64,000 bases of DNA from Gliomastix tumulicola (taxonomy: Eukaryota > Ascomycota > Sordariomycetes > Hypocreales > Bionectriaceae): positions 124,001-188,000 of the forward strand of contig BCHX01000009.1 of assembly GCA_001599755.1 (NCBI GenBank). The letters are read 5' to 3'. The notes below the pieces were generated by a model. It made no database searches. It was not told where the DNA came from and saw nothing but the letters and a program-made list of their open reading frames with translations. Of the stretch, positions 1 through 11,122 are shown piece after piece. A program made the position numbers and the translations under genes. The stretch's first letter is position 1, and every line of letters begins with the position of its first letter.

Positions 1-132
1 GGTGAGATGTTTGAATCTGATGACGGCTCCTCCATGGTGCGGGAAAAACAAAAATATAACCCGGCTGCTCGCCCCCCTTTCCACTGATGGGGAAAAAAAG
101 GAGGAACCGTTCAAAACGCAAAAAAACTATTT

Positions 133-208
133 TAGCCCACGCCAGTAGTCGAAACTGGAATCTCCTGATTCGTAGTCAGACGCCTTAACCATTGGGCCAC
201 GCGGGCTA
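133..208 (-). tRNA. tRNA-Arg (anticodon ACG)
   Basis: Read on the minus strand, this 76-nt stretch folds as a cloverleaf. A seven-base acceptor stem is formed by TAGCCCG and its partner at the other end (with a G-U closing pair). The anticodon stem CTGA/TCAG encloses the seven-base loop CTACGAA, which puts ACG at positions 34-36, and a T-arm with a TTCGA loop follows. No intron is present and no CCA is encoded, as expected for a eukaryotic nuclear tRNA. A34 would be edited to inosine to read CGU/CGC/CGA codons (family knowledge). Confidence 0.93.
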
Positions 209-538
209 ATGTGATTGATGAATGATTTCGTGCTATTTGCTTTTATATACGCTGTATTTTGACTCCCACCGAGCCCCAATCACCCACGACACACCCGTAG
301 GGACACTAATGTGCTCAGAAGACTCTTCTCCGAGCTCTAGGTCAAGGAATAGGTCCTTGTTCAGTGCTTAGAGGCAGTTCGTACGGTGTTCTGGATCCCA
401 CGGCCTAACAGCATCCATCCAGACCAGGGCCATGATCAGATGGAACTTGATCGTCCACTTGGAGTACATTTTTTTAATGGTACAATACAGAATACCCGTT
501 CTTAACATGACCATTGTGACTACTTCTGGGACAGCTGA
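209..538. other. Intergenic, no gene seen
   Basis: Lies between the tRNA and the 3' end of the tannase gene. It would hold the tannase 3' UTR and the tRNA upstream region. No open reading frame with fungal splice signals or other structure was found. Confidence 0.6.
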
Positions 539-2157
539 TTACTGACAGACAAAACATTCCGCGGACGAAGAGTCCCCGCAGTCTGCCTGCAAAACGGCCG
601 TCTGGGGATACGGACACACGATCCTGCTGTTCTTCTCGCCGCCGCTCCCGACCGTGAGAGAGATGGGCAGCGAGTCAGGAACGACGCCATTCTCCACCCA
701 GTCCCTCAGGGCGTTGAACGTCGACGTGGGGTGGCCGTTGCCGAGACAGTGCTGGAGGGCGGGCACCTCGAAGTAGCGGTAATAATCGGTGACGCTGGAG
801 TCGAGTGCCGAGACCTTCTTGTAGTAGTCTCTGGTCAGGTCGGCGGGGATGGTCTGGTCAGCCTGGAGTGAAAAAAAAAGAACTGTTAGCCTGCTCTTCT
901 GTGAATGATGCCCTTTATCTGTCTTTGACGTACCAAGCCGTGGTACGTGATGAGCTTCCCGCCAGCCTCCTTGAAAGGAGTCAAGTCAGCGTCGATAGAG
1001 CCAACATATTGGTCAAAGAAGTCCTTCCGTCCGCGGAGCACCGAGTAAAACTCGTCCAATGTCAAGCTCCCAAAGTCAAAGTCGGGGTCCTCCAGCCCGA
1101 AGATCTGCAGCCACTGCAGCCCTGTCGGAAGCGGTGCGCCAGCACACTCCTCACCAACGTCCTTGCACGTCGTAGAGGATATGGCCCAGCCGGTCGTGAT
1201 GCCCGTGAGATCGGTGCCCGGGTGCTGCGCGAAGAAGACCGGCTGGCCAGCCTCGTCCGAAATCCCGGCCCACATGACGTTGGCTATCAACGCGGCAGCC
1301 TCACTGATCTTGGTGCTGTCCGGGTCGCTGCACTTCGCCGCCGGGGCGCCAACCTCCCCGAAGGGATCGAAGGGGTCGCACAGATCCGGGTTCGAGATGA
1401 TGCCGTCCTCGACGCCGTCCTTGGCATCGCACCTGGCCACGGCGATGGCCGTCAGCGAGTCAACCTCGCATCCGTACGGGTACGCGCCTGCCAGGTTCAT
1501 CTGCAGCTGCGGCCAAATCCAGGACATGAAGATCTCGTGGAGGCGCGTGGCGGGCGCGGCGGCGGCGATGCCATCGTACGCATCTGGATACCGCTGCGCG
1601 AGACCGTATCCCTGGAGACCGCCCATCGAGCAGCCGGCGTAGTAGGAGTAGTCGGCAGGCTTCCCGTAGAAGTCCTCCACGATACTCTTGCCGATGTTGG
1701 TCATGTCGCCCAGCGAGGTGTGTCCCCAGTACTTGATCATGGCCTCGTCGATCGCCCCGGAGGCATCCAAGGCCCATGACACGGGGTTGAAGGGATCAGC
1801 GAGTCCGGCGTCGGTTGTGTAGGTGGCGAAGTTCTCGCTCACGATGCCGGCCATCTGGTCATAGCCGAGGCGTCCAGTCGCGAAACCACCTCCGCCAACG
1901 GCCAGGACACGATCATTCCACGTCTCCCTCGCTGGCAGCCAGACCTCCACGATGACCTCATGGTCGATACTCGCGTGCGCAAAGGTCACGGTGACATTGC
2001 AGAAGTCCACGGTTCCCGGGGGGAAGACACCGTGGTTGGAAACCTCCGTCTGCGGGATCTCGAAGCCCGTCACCGGTGTGGCAGACAGCTCCAGGATGGT
2101 AATATCCGGGAAGCTTGGGGGCGCAATCGTCTGCGCGGAGCAGGAGCAGTTCGACAT
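539..2157 (-). CDS. Tannase/feruloyl esterase family hydrolase
   Basis: Serine esterase of the tannase/feruloyl esterase family, 515 aa, which cleaves ester-linked phenolic acids from tannins or plant cell walls (family knowledge). One 71-nt intron (863..933, GTACGT..CAG, phase 0) separates 408 codons from a 107-codon second exon. The nucleophile elbow GCSMGG (Ser about 177), an Asp just after the intron in HGLADQ, and an HC pair near residue 446 form the CS-D-HC arrangement typical of the family. The start is the first ATG downstream of a TATA box (TATATAAAAG, about 2281..2272). The in-frame codons upstream of it contain no ATG before a stop. From this start no signal peptide is visible, which is odd for a usually secreted enzyme, so an unseen upstream exon is possible. 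Confidence 0.85.
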
Positions 2158-2870
2158 CGTGAAGCTGGGCGCTGGGGGGATCCTCGAACGAATGCACTCC
2201 GGATGATCAATGGGGTTCAAGAACGTGGTGGCAGTCAAAGCCTGGAGATCACTCCCTACAGCGGTCTCGCACTTTTATATACATTCGCAGATGATCATGG
2301 AGTAGTGAGAGAGAGAGACGGGAAGGATTCTCTTCTGCCTAGAGCAAAAGCCGAGCCGGCAGGGAGTTAACGTGCTCAAAACATCTCATCTCACGCGCGG
2401 TACAGGGATCGGGGATAGTATCCATCCGGTGTCCGGGCGAGGATCCGATGTCTGGCGGCGACGGTGCTTGGAGTGAGTGAGATTGCCGGGCTTTACTGGA
2501 CTCAGGGACGGAGATCGAGGATCCGCACTGTAATATCAAATAGACATGGGTTGCTTGTGCTGTCAAGAATTTGGCATGTTTGAAACAGCGGCACAGCGCA
2601 AGAGACGGAGGAATTACGAAGCGAAACCAGTAAGCATAAAGGTAATTAGCCCCTGACGAGCTTGGCTTGTTGTGAGCCTTGCTCGGTCTGCTGCTTCAGG
2701 CTGAGGACGGTGACCGAGAGGACTGCTTGCACGATGATGAAGAACATAATTAAGATGGTATTACTACTCAGAGATCCCAAAACAAGTAAACTGAACTCCA
2801 ATCGCCATTACTCCTCTCGAAGCACAAACCACCAAGCCCAGGACGCCCTTCTTCTCTCCCGGACAGACCC
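2158..2870. other. Tannase promoter and intergenic
   Basis: Holds the tannase promoter, with a TATA-like TATATAAAAG on the minus strand at about 2281..2272, and then the 3' flank of the neighbouring 689-aa gene. No additional gene was found. Confidence 0.5.
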
Positions 2871-5053
2871 TTATGCCTTCCCGTTCCTCGTCTGCACAGT
2901 CCCACTGGTCGGAGTATCGTACGTCACCGTCGTGAACACATTGTGCTCGGAATCCGTGCTCAGACCCTTGAACATGAACGCACCGCCCGCCGGCATGATC
3001 ATGGTCGTCTGTAGCGAGGCCGTCAGATGGGCCGTCGACAGGTCAAACCAGAACGAGCCCGCGCAGGCGAGCAAGTTGCCGATGAGCTTGGCGTCGTCGG
3101 GCGTGTATCCGCTGTGGCTGGCGACCTGCCACAACCCGGGCTCCGTGCCGTTCTCGCCGCCGGGCCTCCGGTCTGCGGTGTAGCGGAGGCGCTGCTTGCC
3201 CTTCTCGTCGACGGTCTCGAAGTGGAGGTACTTGAGGTTCTCGACCGAGAAGGTGCCTCGCTTCTCGAGCTCGCTGGCGGCAGAGGTGCCGATCTCGAAG
3301 GTGTAGGCGAGGTTGAGCCACGTGTCTGAGCTGTCGACCTCGTACCACTTATCATCACCGTGGTAGTCGACATCTGGCCTGGCGGCGCCAAAGACTGAGC
3401 CGACAGCACCGATGATGTTGCGAGCCGAGTTCTCGACCTGGCTCATCACCAGCCGTCGGTCAAACTTGACCTTCAGATGGGTCGAGGACGTGACGGTGAA
3501 CTGGAGTCTGCGCTCCGTGTCGTCCCCAGAGTCCGTCAAGGGGCGGAGGTTCTTATACTTGATCTCAAGCGCATAGTCATCTATAGCCACGTTAGAATCA
3601 TGCAGTAAGCCAGGTCAAGGACGGAGGAGGGACTCACATTCAAGCTTCATAGACTGGGTAGGGTCGTCACGGAAGTTGTTGTCAATGAAATGGCGACCGC
3701 TCTTGAAGCTGTTGGTGAGCCTGTACTTGTTGTTCCGGCTCAGCTCCACCTTGGGAGGCTGGAAATACTGCTCAAACGACAGCTTGTCGGCGCAGCTGTC
3801 CGGATGCTTCCCCTTGACCATCATCGTGACCAGCCTGCCGACTAGCTGCGGCGGCACGTAGAAGTGAGGAGCCAGCGAGCTCGCGATCCAGTGGTTGACG
3901 AAGATGTCCTGGCAGAAGACGAGCACGCCGTTGTTCGACAGGGTGCCGGCCTTCTGCTTGACACGGCCGAAGCCGTTGGTCTTGAAGACACCGGCCTTGG
4001 GGCCGCTCGGCTGTCTCGTGCTGATCTGGCCGATGAAGCCGCGGTACGGCACCTCGAATGCCTTCTGGGTCAGCATGCAGTAGTTCAGCGTGCCGCGGGA
4101 GTACTCGTTGCTCCCGGAGACGGAGAAGTCAAAGGAGGTTGGGGTGAAGAAGGATGGCGCAGGGAGCGACGTCAGCTTTCCGTCATTGGCGTTGTCCTCA
4201 GCTGTCAGGTCCTTGTGGGAGATGGTGTAGCCCAGGATAAAGGGGTTGCTGTTGGGCGTAGGAGCCACAGCTGATGTGCCATCGATGGGCGCGTAGGCTG
4301 CCACAAGCATCTCCGCGACGCGGGACTTGAGGAAGATGATGCTATCGAGTCCCTCGCCGGCGGAATTCTTGTACTTTTTGCCATAGCCAGCCGTCAGATC
4401 GAACGAGCGCCTGATTTCCTTGGCCTGCATGACACAGAAGACGGTGCCGACCCTGAAGGCCTCGGTGTCGACGGCAGCGAGGCGGGCCTGGACAGGTTTG
4501 CTCACAGCGACGGGGCTGTCCGGGGACTCGGCCGGCTTGAGAATGTCTAGCTCATGTCAGAAAGGCCAGGTCAGGGTAGGCAAAATGGAGGCTCAAACTC
4601 ACCCTCGACAATGTTCCTGACGGTCTTGTTGCCAATCTCGGTCCTCCAGAGCATCTCCCAGCCATTAATGTTGAACTGGACATACCGGCCGTCATCGGTC
4701 CTATACGTCCAGATACTATCCCTGTCTTTCGATGTATCCTTGGACTCATAATCGTCTGGAGCTCTCTGGAACGTGAACTTGATGTTCGCCATGGTGCGGC
4801 GGCCCTTAACGTCGTGGTCGTAGGAAGTGTCGATGAAGATCTGGGGCGCCTTGATGTACGCCCGGACCGTCTGTCTCTCGTCACGCGGCAGCGCCATGTC
4901 GAGTTCATGGCTGATGAGGTGCTGGGGCCCGTTGTCCTCGGCTGAGTAGTATTCGCTGTCGTACAGGGTTTGGAGCTGCGCATTGAGTGCCTCGACGGAG
5001 ATGGAGAGGACCTGGTCGTAGCCGGCCAGCGTGCCAGGGTCGATGCCAGTCAT
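2871..5053 (-). CDS. Large beta-rich protein of unknown function, possibly TULIP/P47-like
   Basis: Three exons joined at phase 1: 5053..4603, 4546..3638 and 3580..2871. The introns are 56 and 57 nt with GTGAGT donors, and the product is 689 aa. I do not recognise the family with certainty. The N-terminus (GYDQVLSISVEALNAQL, from residue 11) resembles the opening of P47-like TULIP lipid-binding proteins of bacteria. The rest alternates polar and aromatic residues like a beta-rich lipid- or ligand-binding fold. No signal peptide or transmembrane helix is seen. The gene is divergent from a 1228-aa gene 936 bp away, with its own TATA box (about 5274..5267), so the two are probably co-regulated (inference). 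The exon structure is certain; the fold assignment is only a guess from pattern memory. Confidence 0.8.
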
Positions 5054-5989
5054 GGTGGAGGAGTAGACTGATGGAGGATGTGTGGGGGATCAGGATGTGT
5101 GTGTGAAGAAGGGGTGGAAGGGCGGAGTCGATCAACAGTCAATTGACTGAGATGAGCTGTAAGGTTGCAGGTATGAGGGAGGGATGGAATCGATCCGAAC
5201 TAAGACGGCGAGATGAGTTGTTGATGATGATGGCAAAGGGGAAGATGCTGAGTCGCTGGGAGCTATGCTTTATAGAAGTCTGGAGATGGTGCTTTGTCCC
5301 TGAGGATGCGCCTTCATCCAGGCCTGCCTGCAGCTCACGATTGAAATGCAATAGATCCAGGCTCATCTAGATCCTGACAGGCGGAAGCGATCCTCCCTCC
5401 CTCGAAATTCCTACTGAAGCCCGCCAACAGAGGTCGATCCTCCACATCAAGCGCCCAATCCAGACCCCATCCCGCCCTGATCCAGCGTCATCTGGGCCTG
5501 CAGCGTCCCAGCAGATCGAACGCCGTGCAATTGGCCCTCCGAAAGACCGCTGGAGATCTAGATCTAGCGGTGCCGACAGGCTAGTTCTTAGCGCCCTGAG
5601 CACTGCCCCTTCAGCCACTGGCGCTGAGACAGACGAGGGCCTGGCGCCCAAAACAGACGCTAAACAGCCTGAATAGGGAAAGTGATGGCCTAGGCGAGGC
5701 CTGAATAAGTCAACCCCTGTCCTGATCGGGACCAGCGAGGGATGAAGCCCGTCCAGACGAGACTCCTCCAGAACGTTGGCGCGGGTGATCCCTTGCGGGC
5801 GAGATGGGTTCCCGTCTCGAGAGGCCTGAAAGAAGCGTCATTCAATCGCTGTATAAGAAGAAGATGCCCTACAAGGTCTCTGTCTACCATCATCATCATC
5901 ATCCTCATCTCACCACCAACCCTCAATCTAACACAGAGTCCCATTGATCTGTTGTGCCTGCCATCCCATCATCCCCCCGGCCAGCAGCA
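5054..5989. promoter_or_regulatory. Shared divergent promoter
   Basis: A 936-bp gap between two divergent ATGs. On the minus side TATAAAGC lies at about 5274..5267, some 220 bp upstream of the 689-aa gene start. On the plus side TATAAG lies at about 5852..5857, followed by a CT/CATC-rich tract (5886..5940) typical of fungal 5' UTRs just before the ATG at 5990. The arrangement suggests joint control of the two large genes (inference). Confidence 0.5.
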
Positions 5990-8900
5990 ATGAGCTCGCT
6001 CACGCCGGCCGTTCGCTTCGACACTAACGCGCCCTTTCCCACTTATGCACGGGACAAGGAGACGGGCCAGATGGTCCTGAAGGACAGCCCGAAGCGCAAG
6101 ATCGTCGTCGAGAGCTGTGCCGAGTTCATGGACTACAACCTCCCCGGTAGCAAATTCGGCGCTTCTGGCGACTTCACTCTTTTCCACGACATCGAGGGAC
6201 AGCCCCTCGTCCTGTCTCTCAGCACACAGAAGGTAGAGACTCCCACCCCACAGGCGGTCCATCGCATGTACTGTATAGCTAACACTTCTTCATAGAGGCT
6301 GCTGCTTTGTGCGTACGTCAACGGGAGCTCGGGCAGCTGGCAGACGTTCGACATCACGCCAGCTGCCGACTTTGAGCCTTCATTATTCAACGTCAGCCAG
6401 AGCCCCGACAATTCTCAGCTGCTCATCGCCGTGAGTGGTGTCAGCGGCGGCAAGACTCAGGTCTACCATGCCGAGATCGCCAACACCAAGCTCGTCGCAG
6501 ATGACAAGGGCAAGGTGCAGAGCTCGCCCCTCACAAGTAACTAGGCAATCCTTACCCAATTCCCCGCGAACCCTGCGCTAACAAGATACACAGCAATATC
6601 GTGGGCTGAGGTCGGCGCGAGCATCTCCGATCGCAAGATCAAGACTCTCATCTGCCAGCACTTCGGCGGCCCGGCCAAGTACCGCATTGTCGCCGGCGTA
6701 GAAGCCACCATGTGCGAGGGATCGCATTTCATCTACAGCCCATCTTCCAGAGATTGGGAGCTCGTCAAGTTCCCCATGCAGACTCACTCCGTGCGCTCCG
6801 TCGTAGCGGCAAATCTGCCTGGATTGGGCGAGGGCCACGTTGTTCTCATCGAAGACAAGGAAGGGAATGCCAGCTGCTTCTTCCAGGGCAAAGTCGCCAA
6901 GCAGATCTTTCTCAAGGGCCTTGTGAACCCGAGGAAGCTGTTTGCCAGCAAGAACAGAACCAGGTGAGTTAACATTGGTAATAACACATCTCCCCAGAAG
7001 AGCCATGGGGCTAACGTGACCGCTAGACTTACCGACGTCGTCGTCGCTGCGGAGAATGGCGTCGGCTTCATTGACATCGACCGCATCGCCCAGGGACCGA
7101 ACATCCTCCTGAAGGGCATCGACTGCTCGTCCGTCCTTGCCTTCGAGCGCGGACCGCCATCTCTCAAGGACCCCAGCACCGTCCTCGTCTATGCGGTGTC
7201 CACACACGGCGAGCTGTACGTCGTCGAGGGTTCCAGGGACATGAAGAAGAGCAGGCTTGTCGAGTTCCCCTCGGCGGCTCCGATCCCCATCCGCAGCGAC
7301 GTGAGGAGCATTGCCGGGAACATCAACCCCGTCACCAAGGCCTTCGAGACCGTCTACGTCAGCCGGGACCACGATGCCCTGAGACTGCTCGCCCGGGACC
7401 CTGTCACAACCTTGTGGACTGAGACGCCGATGATTGTCAAGTCACCCAAGGGACGGGACATGGGGAACAACAACAACACCAAAGCGTTTCTCGTCACCAT
7501 CAGCTTGACGAATGGGAATGGCACGCCGGTGCCCTTCGGCTACAAGGTCCAGCTCTCCACGCTGCCGACTCTGGCCTACATCAACGACCGGAGCTACAAC
7601 TTGAGCAGAAAGCCGCACCCCATCCCTGTTGACCGCAACGGCCAGCTTAATGTCGTCATCCCAGCAGGCGACAGTCTCACCTCCGCTCCTCTCGAGCTGA
7701 GCTTCGTCTCTGGAGAGACCAAGGTCTTCAGGATCCAGACCGCTCAGCGAGTCCTAGACCAGTTCGGGAAGCTCAAGTCTGCAGAGAACCTCGCCAATGC
7801 CCGCGGCGCGGATAACCGCCCTCTCTTGCCCAACCTCGACAAGAACGATCCCAACGTCGGTAAGGTGGCTGAGGTGTTCGGCAAGTTGCCTGATATCGTG
7901 GCCCATACCGAGTCTGACGGAACGACACCGCCTCCCTCGTCGAAAGACCTCACGATCGCGTGGGAGAAGGATGGGGAGAATACAAAGACCACATCCACAT
8001 CCTGGATCTCCGAGGCCGTAGACTGTGTTGGCGAGGTTATTGGTGATGTGATCGAGTTCGTCAAGAACGCCGTCAAGAAGGTAGTGAGACTCGCGTTGAG
8101 AATCGTCGGCCCCATCGTGGAGTTCGTCATCGAGATCTCTGGCCGGGCGATTCGGTTTGTTCTCGACACGGTCAGCACGATTGTGAATAGTGTCTGCTAC
8201 CTCCTCGAGGGTGTCTTCGGCATCGATATGTCTGCCATCAAAGACTGGGTGGTCTTCCGCTACATCCAGGTCGGCAAGACGCAGCAGGAGATCGCCAACT
8301 TCATCATCAATGGTCTGGACATTGCCAACGACTACCTTGCTCACAACCAGGACGTCATGGAGACTGCCCTCGATACACTTGGTCAGTCTATCGAGAAGAA
8401 CCTGGTTGGCAAGCCGCCCGTCCCGAAGAAGAAGGAGGAGGGGGAGTCATCCTCCGACGGTTTCGGACTCGGAAGCATCATGAACAACCCGATTGTGTCG
8501 AACCTGCTCAAGCTCAACCCCATAAAATGGATTTGGGAGGCCGTCAACGAGGAGCTTGGTGACAGCGTCTCTATTCCCAAGCTCGAGCTCGACGGTGTCT
8601 CGTACCTGTTCGAGCAGATAAAGAAGCAGCTGGACGTGACCGTCAAGTTCTTGAAGAACAGTCTCGGTCGCTTCCAGGAGGCCATGGACGAGCCGGAGAC
8701 TCTCATGACCAAGCTCCACGAAATCGCCCAGGACGGTTTCTGGGCCGCCTTTGAGACGATCAAGAGCTCCCTCATCTCTCTCTACGTCCTGGTCAAGAAG
8801 TCTTTCAAGTCCATTGCCAAGTTCTGCACCGAGAAGTGGGAGATTCCCTACGTCACCTCGTTCTGGCGGTCACTCACCGACTCCGACTTCACGGTGGTGA

Positions 8901-9976
8901 ACTTCATCTCGTACTTCATTGCCCAGGTCATGGAGCTGGGGAACAGCACATCGAAGCCCCTGCTCGAGGGTCTCGGATTTGCCAGTCTTCTGAAGAAGAC
9001 CGACACGACGAGGATGCCCAGATTGATGACTGGTCTGGGTGATGCCGAGGGTCACATCGAGAAGACCAGCGCCGTGGTCTACTCGCCCGAGCCCTCCGAT
9101 GCTGTCCGCTACGTAAGTCTTGTGCCCATAATGTTTTCTTTGGATCAGAGCATCAACTAACATGACTCGTAGATACTGGCATTTGCCCGTATTAGCAAGG
9201 TTCTCAGCCGAACCTCCTGTGTCGTCCTCGAGGGTGTCTCCCAAGGCTCTGGCGGCAGCGAAAGCGAAGGAGAAGCAGCCAAGGCGCCGGAGCCGGAGCC
9301 GGAGAAGGAAATGAGCACGACCGACATAGTCAAGAAGATCTTCAAGCCTGACGATGACGGCGGAGCTGACGGCGAGGACGAAGGTCTTTCTGCGGACAGC
9401 CTGTCAGCGTTTGAAATCAACGGCGTCAAGTCCGCCGTCATCGGCATCAACGCCTTCGGCTTCAGCTGCCGCGCCGTAGAGCAGTTCATCCTCCTGAACT
9501 ACTTCGACGAGAAGGGCCGACAAGCCCAGAACGTGAGTCAGCTCCAACAATATAATTCCCTTTATCTCCACCGATCTAACATCATTTAGTACAACGGCAA
9601 CAATGTCGAGATGGCAGGGTCGCTAGTCGGCTTTCTGCTCTCCTTTTTCTCGGACAAGCCCCATGTCCTCGCCCTCTCCAACATCGCCACGTCCGTCGGT
9701 GCCTTTGCCGGTAAGTGCATGGCGCCAGAGTACGGAGTCAACGAGATCAGCGAGATGATTGGCTCGAGCGGCGCGGCCCTGGCGAGCGGGCTGTTCCTCT
9801 CCCCTGACCCGTACAGTCAGACCATTGCCTGGGTTGGAACTGGACTGGACGGCGCGAACGCTGTCACGCAGTTCGCGACCTTTCTGGTGGCGGAACAGGG
9901 TCGGAAGCCGAAGAGGAGGCGAGAACTTGAGGAGAAGAATGATGGCTTGGCCAAGAAGCGTCGGGTCGAGGCATGA
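5990..9976 (+). CDS. Large protein of unknown function, propeller-like N-half and amphipathic-helical C-half
   Basis: Six exons: 5990..6232, 6296..6536, 6594..6963, 7027..9112, 9173..9532 and 9590..9976. Introns are 57-63 nt and all phases agree, giving 1228 aa. The start is the ATG after AGCAGCA; the upstream frame offers only GTG. Residues 1 to about 480 form repeated beta-rich blocks of the kind found in propeller proteins, with SGDFTLFHD and similar strands. From about 600 to 960 there are long amphipathic or hydrophobic helices (VIGDVIEFVKNAV, AIRFVLDTVSTIV). An acidic linker follows, then a glycine/alanine-rich hydrophobic C-terminal part. The last 30 residues carry two basic clusters (KPKRRR and KKRR) that look like a bipartite nuclear signal. 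No signal peptide is seen. The helical part recalls large bacterial proteins found beside P47-like genes (memory, not tested). Function unknown. Confidence 0.82.
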
Positions 9977-10714
9977 GGTGCATTTAGGTCCTTGGTGCTT
10001 ACTTGTATGATAGGCGCACGGAGTTTAGGGGGATCAGCGTGTTTAGATTTGCTGGAGTTGGTGCTTTCTGGAAGCCAAGGCATAACAATAATATCAAAGT
10101 AAAGGACTTGCCTGATACTGACTGTGACATGGCCGTCTTGCGTCGGCGCCTAATGCACATCTCATCAGCTCCGTGAAAGGCCACAGGGTCCTTGAGGAAG
10201 ATGCAGTTATCTTTGGCGGCTTGCCTCACTATAACAAGTGCTTACCGCACTCCCCGACCTTGGTGAATAAAATTTTCGGCGGCTCGCTCCCCAAACCAGC
10301 TGCTCTTCTATTAGCATGCAGCCGATCACAAAGGAGTTCAGACACACAAGTCACTACATTCAACAACACGACACTACAGTTCGATTACAATGTCTCGAAG
10401 TGGATGGAAGACTGAACTCACAGCTAAATGTTCCAGATTCGTCTTGCAAGCGGCGGGCAGCATCAATAGTCGAATATTGAGCAAATGACCTCCTTTGGTC
10501 CCTACCCCATTCATCTTCAAGGCTGTTCGATGCTGTTTCAAAAGGCGAGGCACGTGGCTTTGAGCAGAAGCTATCCTTACATTAGCCGATGGTATGAGAA
10601 ACAGGTACTGATGAAAACAATAAATGGGCTGCTCAAACTGTTCCGTTCATCCAAAGATCAACCTACATCCATAATCACTTCCAGCGAAACCTTGTGTACC
10701 CAAAAGACACCACC
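9977..10714. other. Intergenic, no gene seen
   Basis: The 3' flank of the 1228-aa gene and the promoter of the small membrane protein. No supported gene in either strand. Confidence 0.5.
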
Positions 10715-11122
10715 ATGGCTACCAAGTCTGGGTTCGCGCCTCCTTCCTCAGGAGGAGATATCGCTATCCCCATGAACGTCATAGTGCCACCCCCCAGGGA
10801 TGATCACTACATGCAGCAGGTTTCCATCGAGGCCCCGACGGCTACGCCCCATCCCCGCGTGATTCTTAAGAACACAGCTTCTGTCCGCTGGCTCTGGCTG
10901 AAGGAGAAGACCTCCCCTGTCAGGCGAAGGCTCCGGGGACTCCCGAAAGTTCATCTCATGGTTAACGCTGGCATCATATTGGTACTCGTCGCAGTCTGCA
11001 CTGCGCTTGGTGTCTTCGGTGGAGCTCCTCCTCCAATCCTCGTCTGGATAGCAGCTCTTTTTTATGGAATCTTAACCTTGATGCAGTTTTTGTTCGCGAT
11101 GCTGCTTCGCATGGCCCGCTGA
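10715..11122 (+). CDS. Small two-helix membrane protein, unknown
   Basis: An intronless frame of 135 aa beginning at an ATG in strong fungal context (CACCATGGCT). The first 55 residues are proline-rich and polar. A basic stretch (KEKTSPVRRRLRG, about 63-75) precedes two hydrophobic helices at about 81-101 and 107-131 joined by a GGAPPP turn, and the protein ends with arginines. By the positive-inside rule the N-terminal part would be cytoplasmic with a short hairpin in the membrane (inference). I do not recognise a family. It lies on the same strand as the 1228-aa gene but 0.7 kb away, with no sign of shared transcription. Confidence 0.6.
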   Translation: MATKSGFAPPSSGGDIAIPMNVIVPPPRDDHYMQQVSIEAPTATPHPRVILKNTASVRWLWLKEKTSPVRRRLRGLPKVHLMVNAGIILVLVAVCTALGVFGGAPPPILVWIAALFYGILTLMQFLFAMLLRMAR

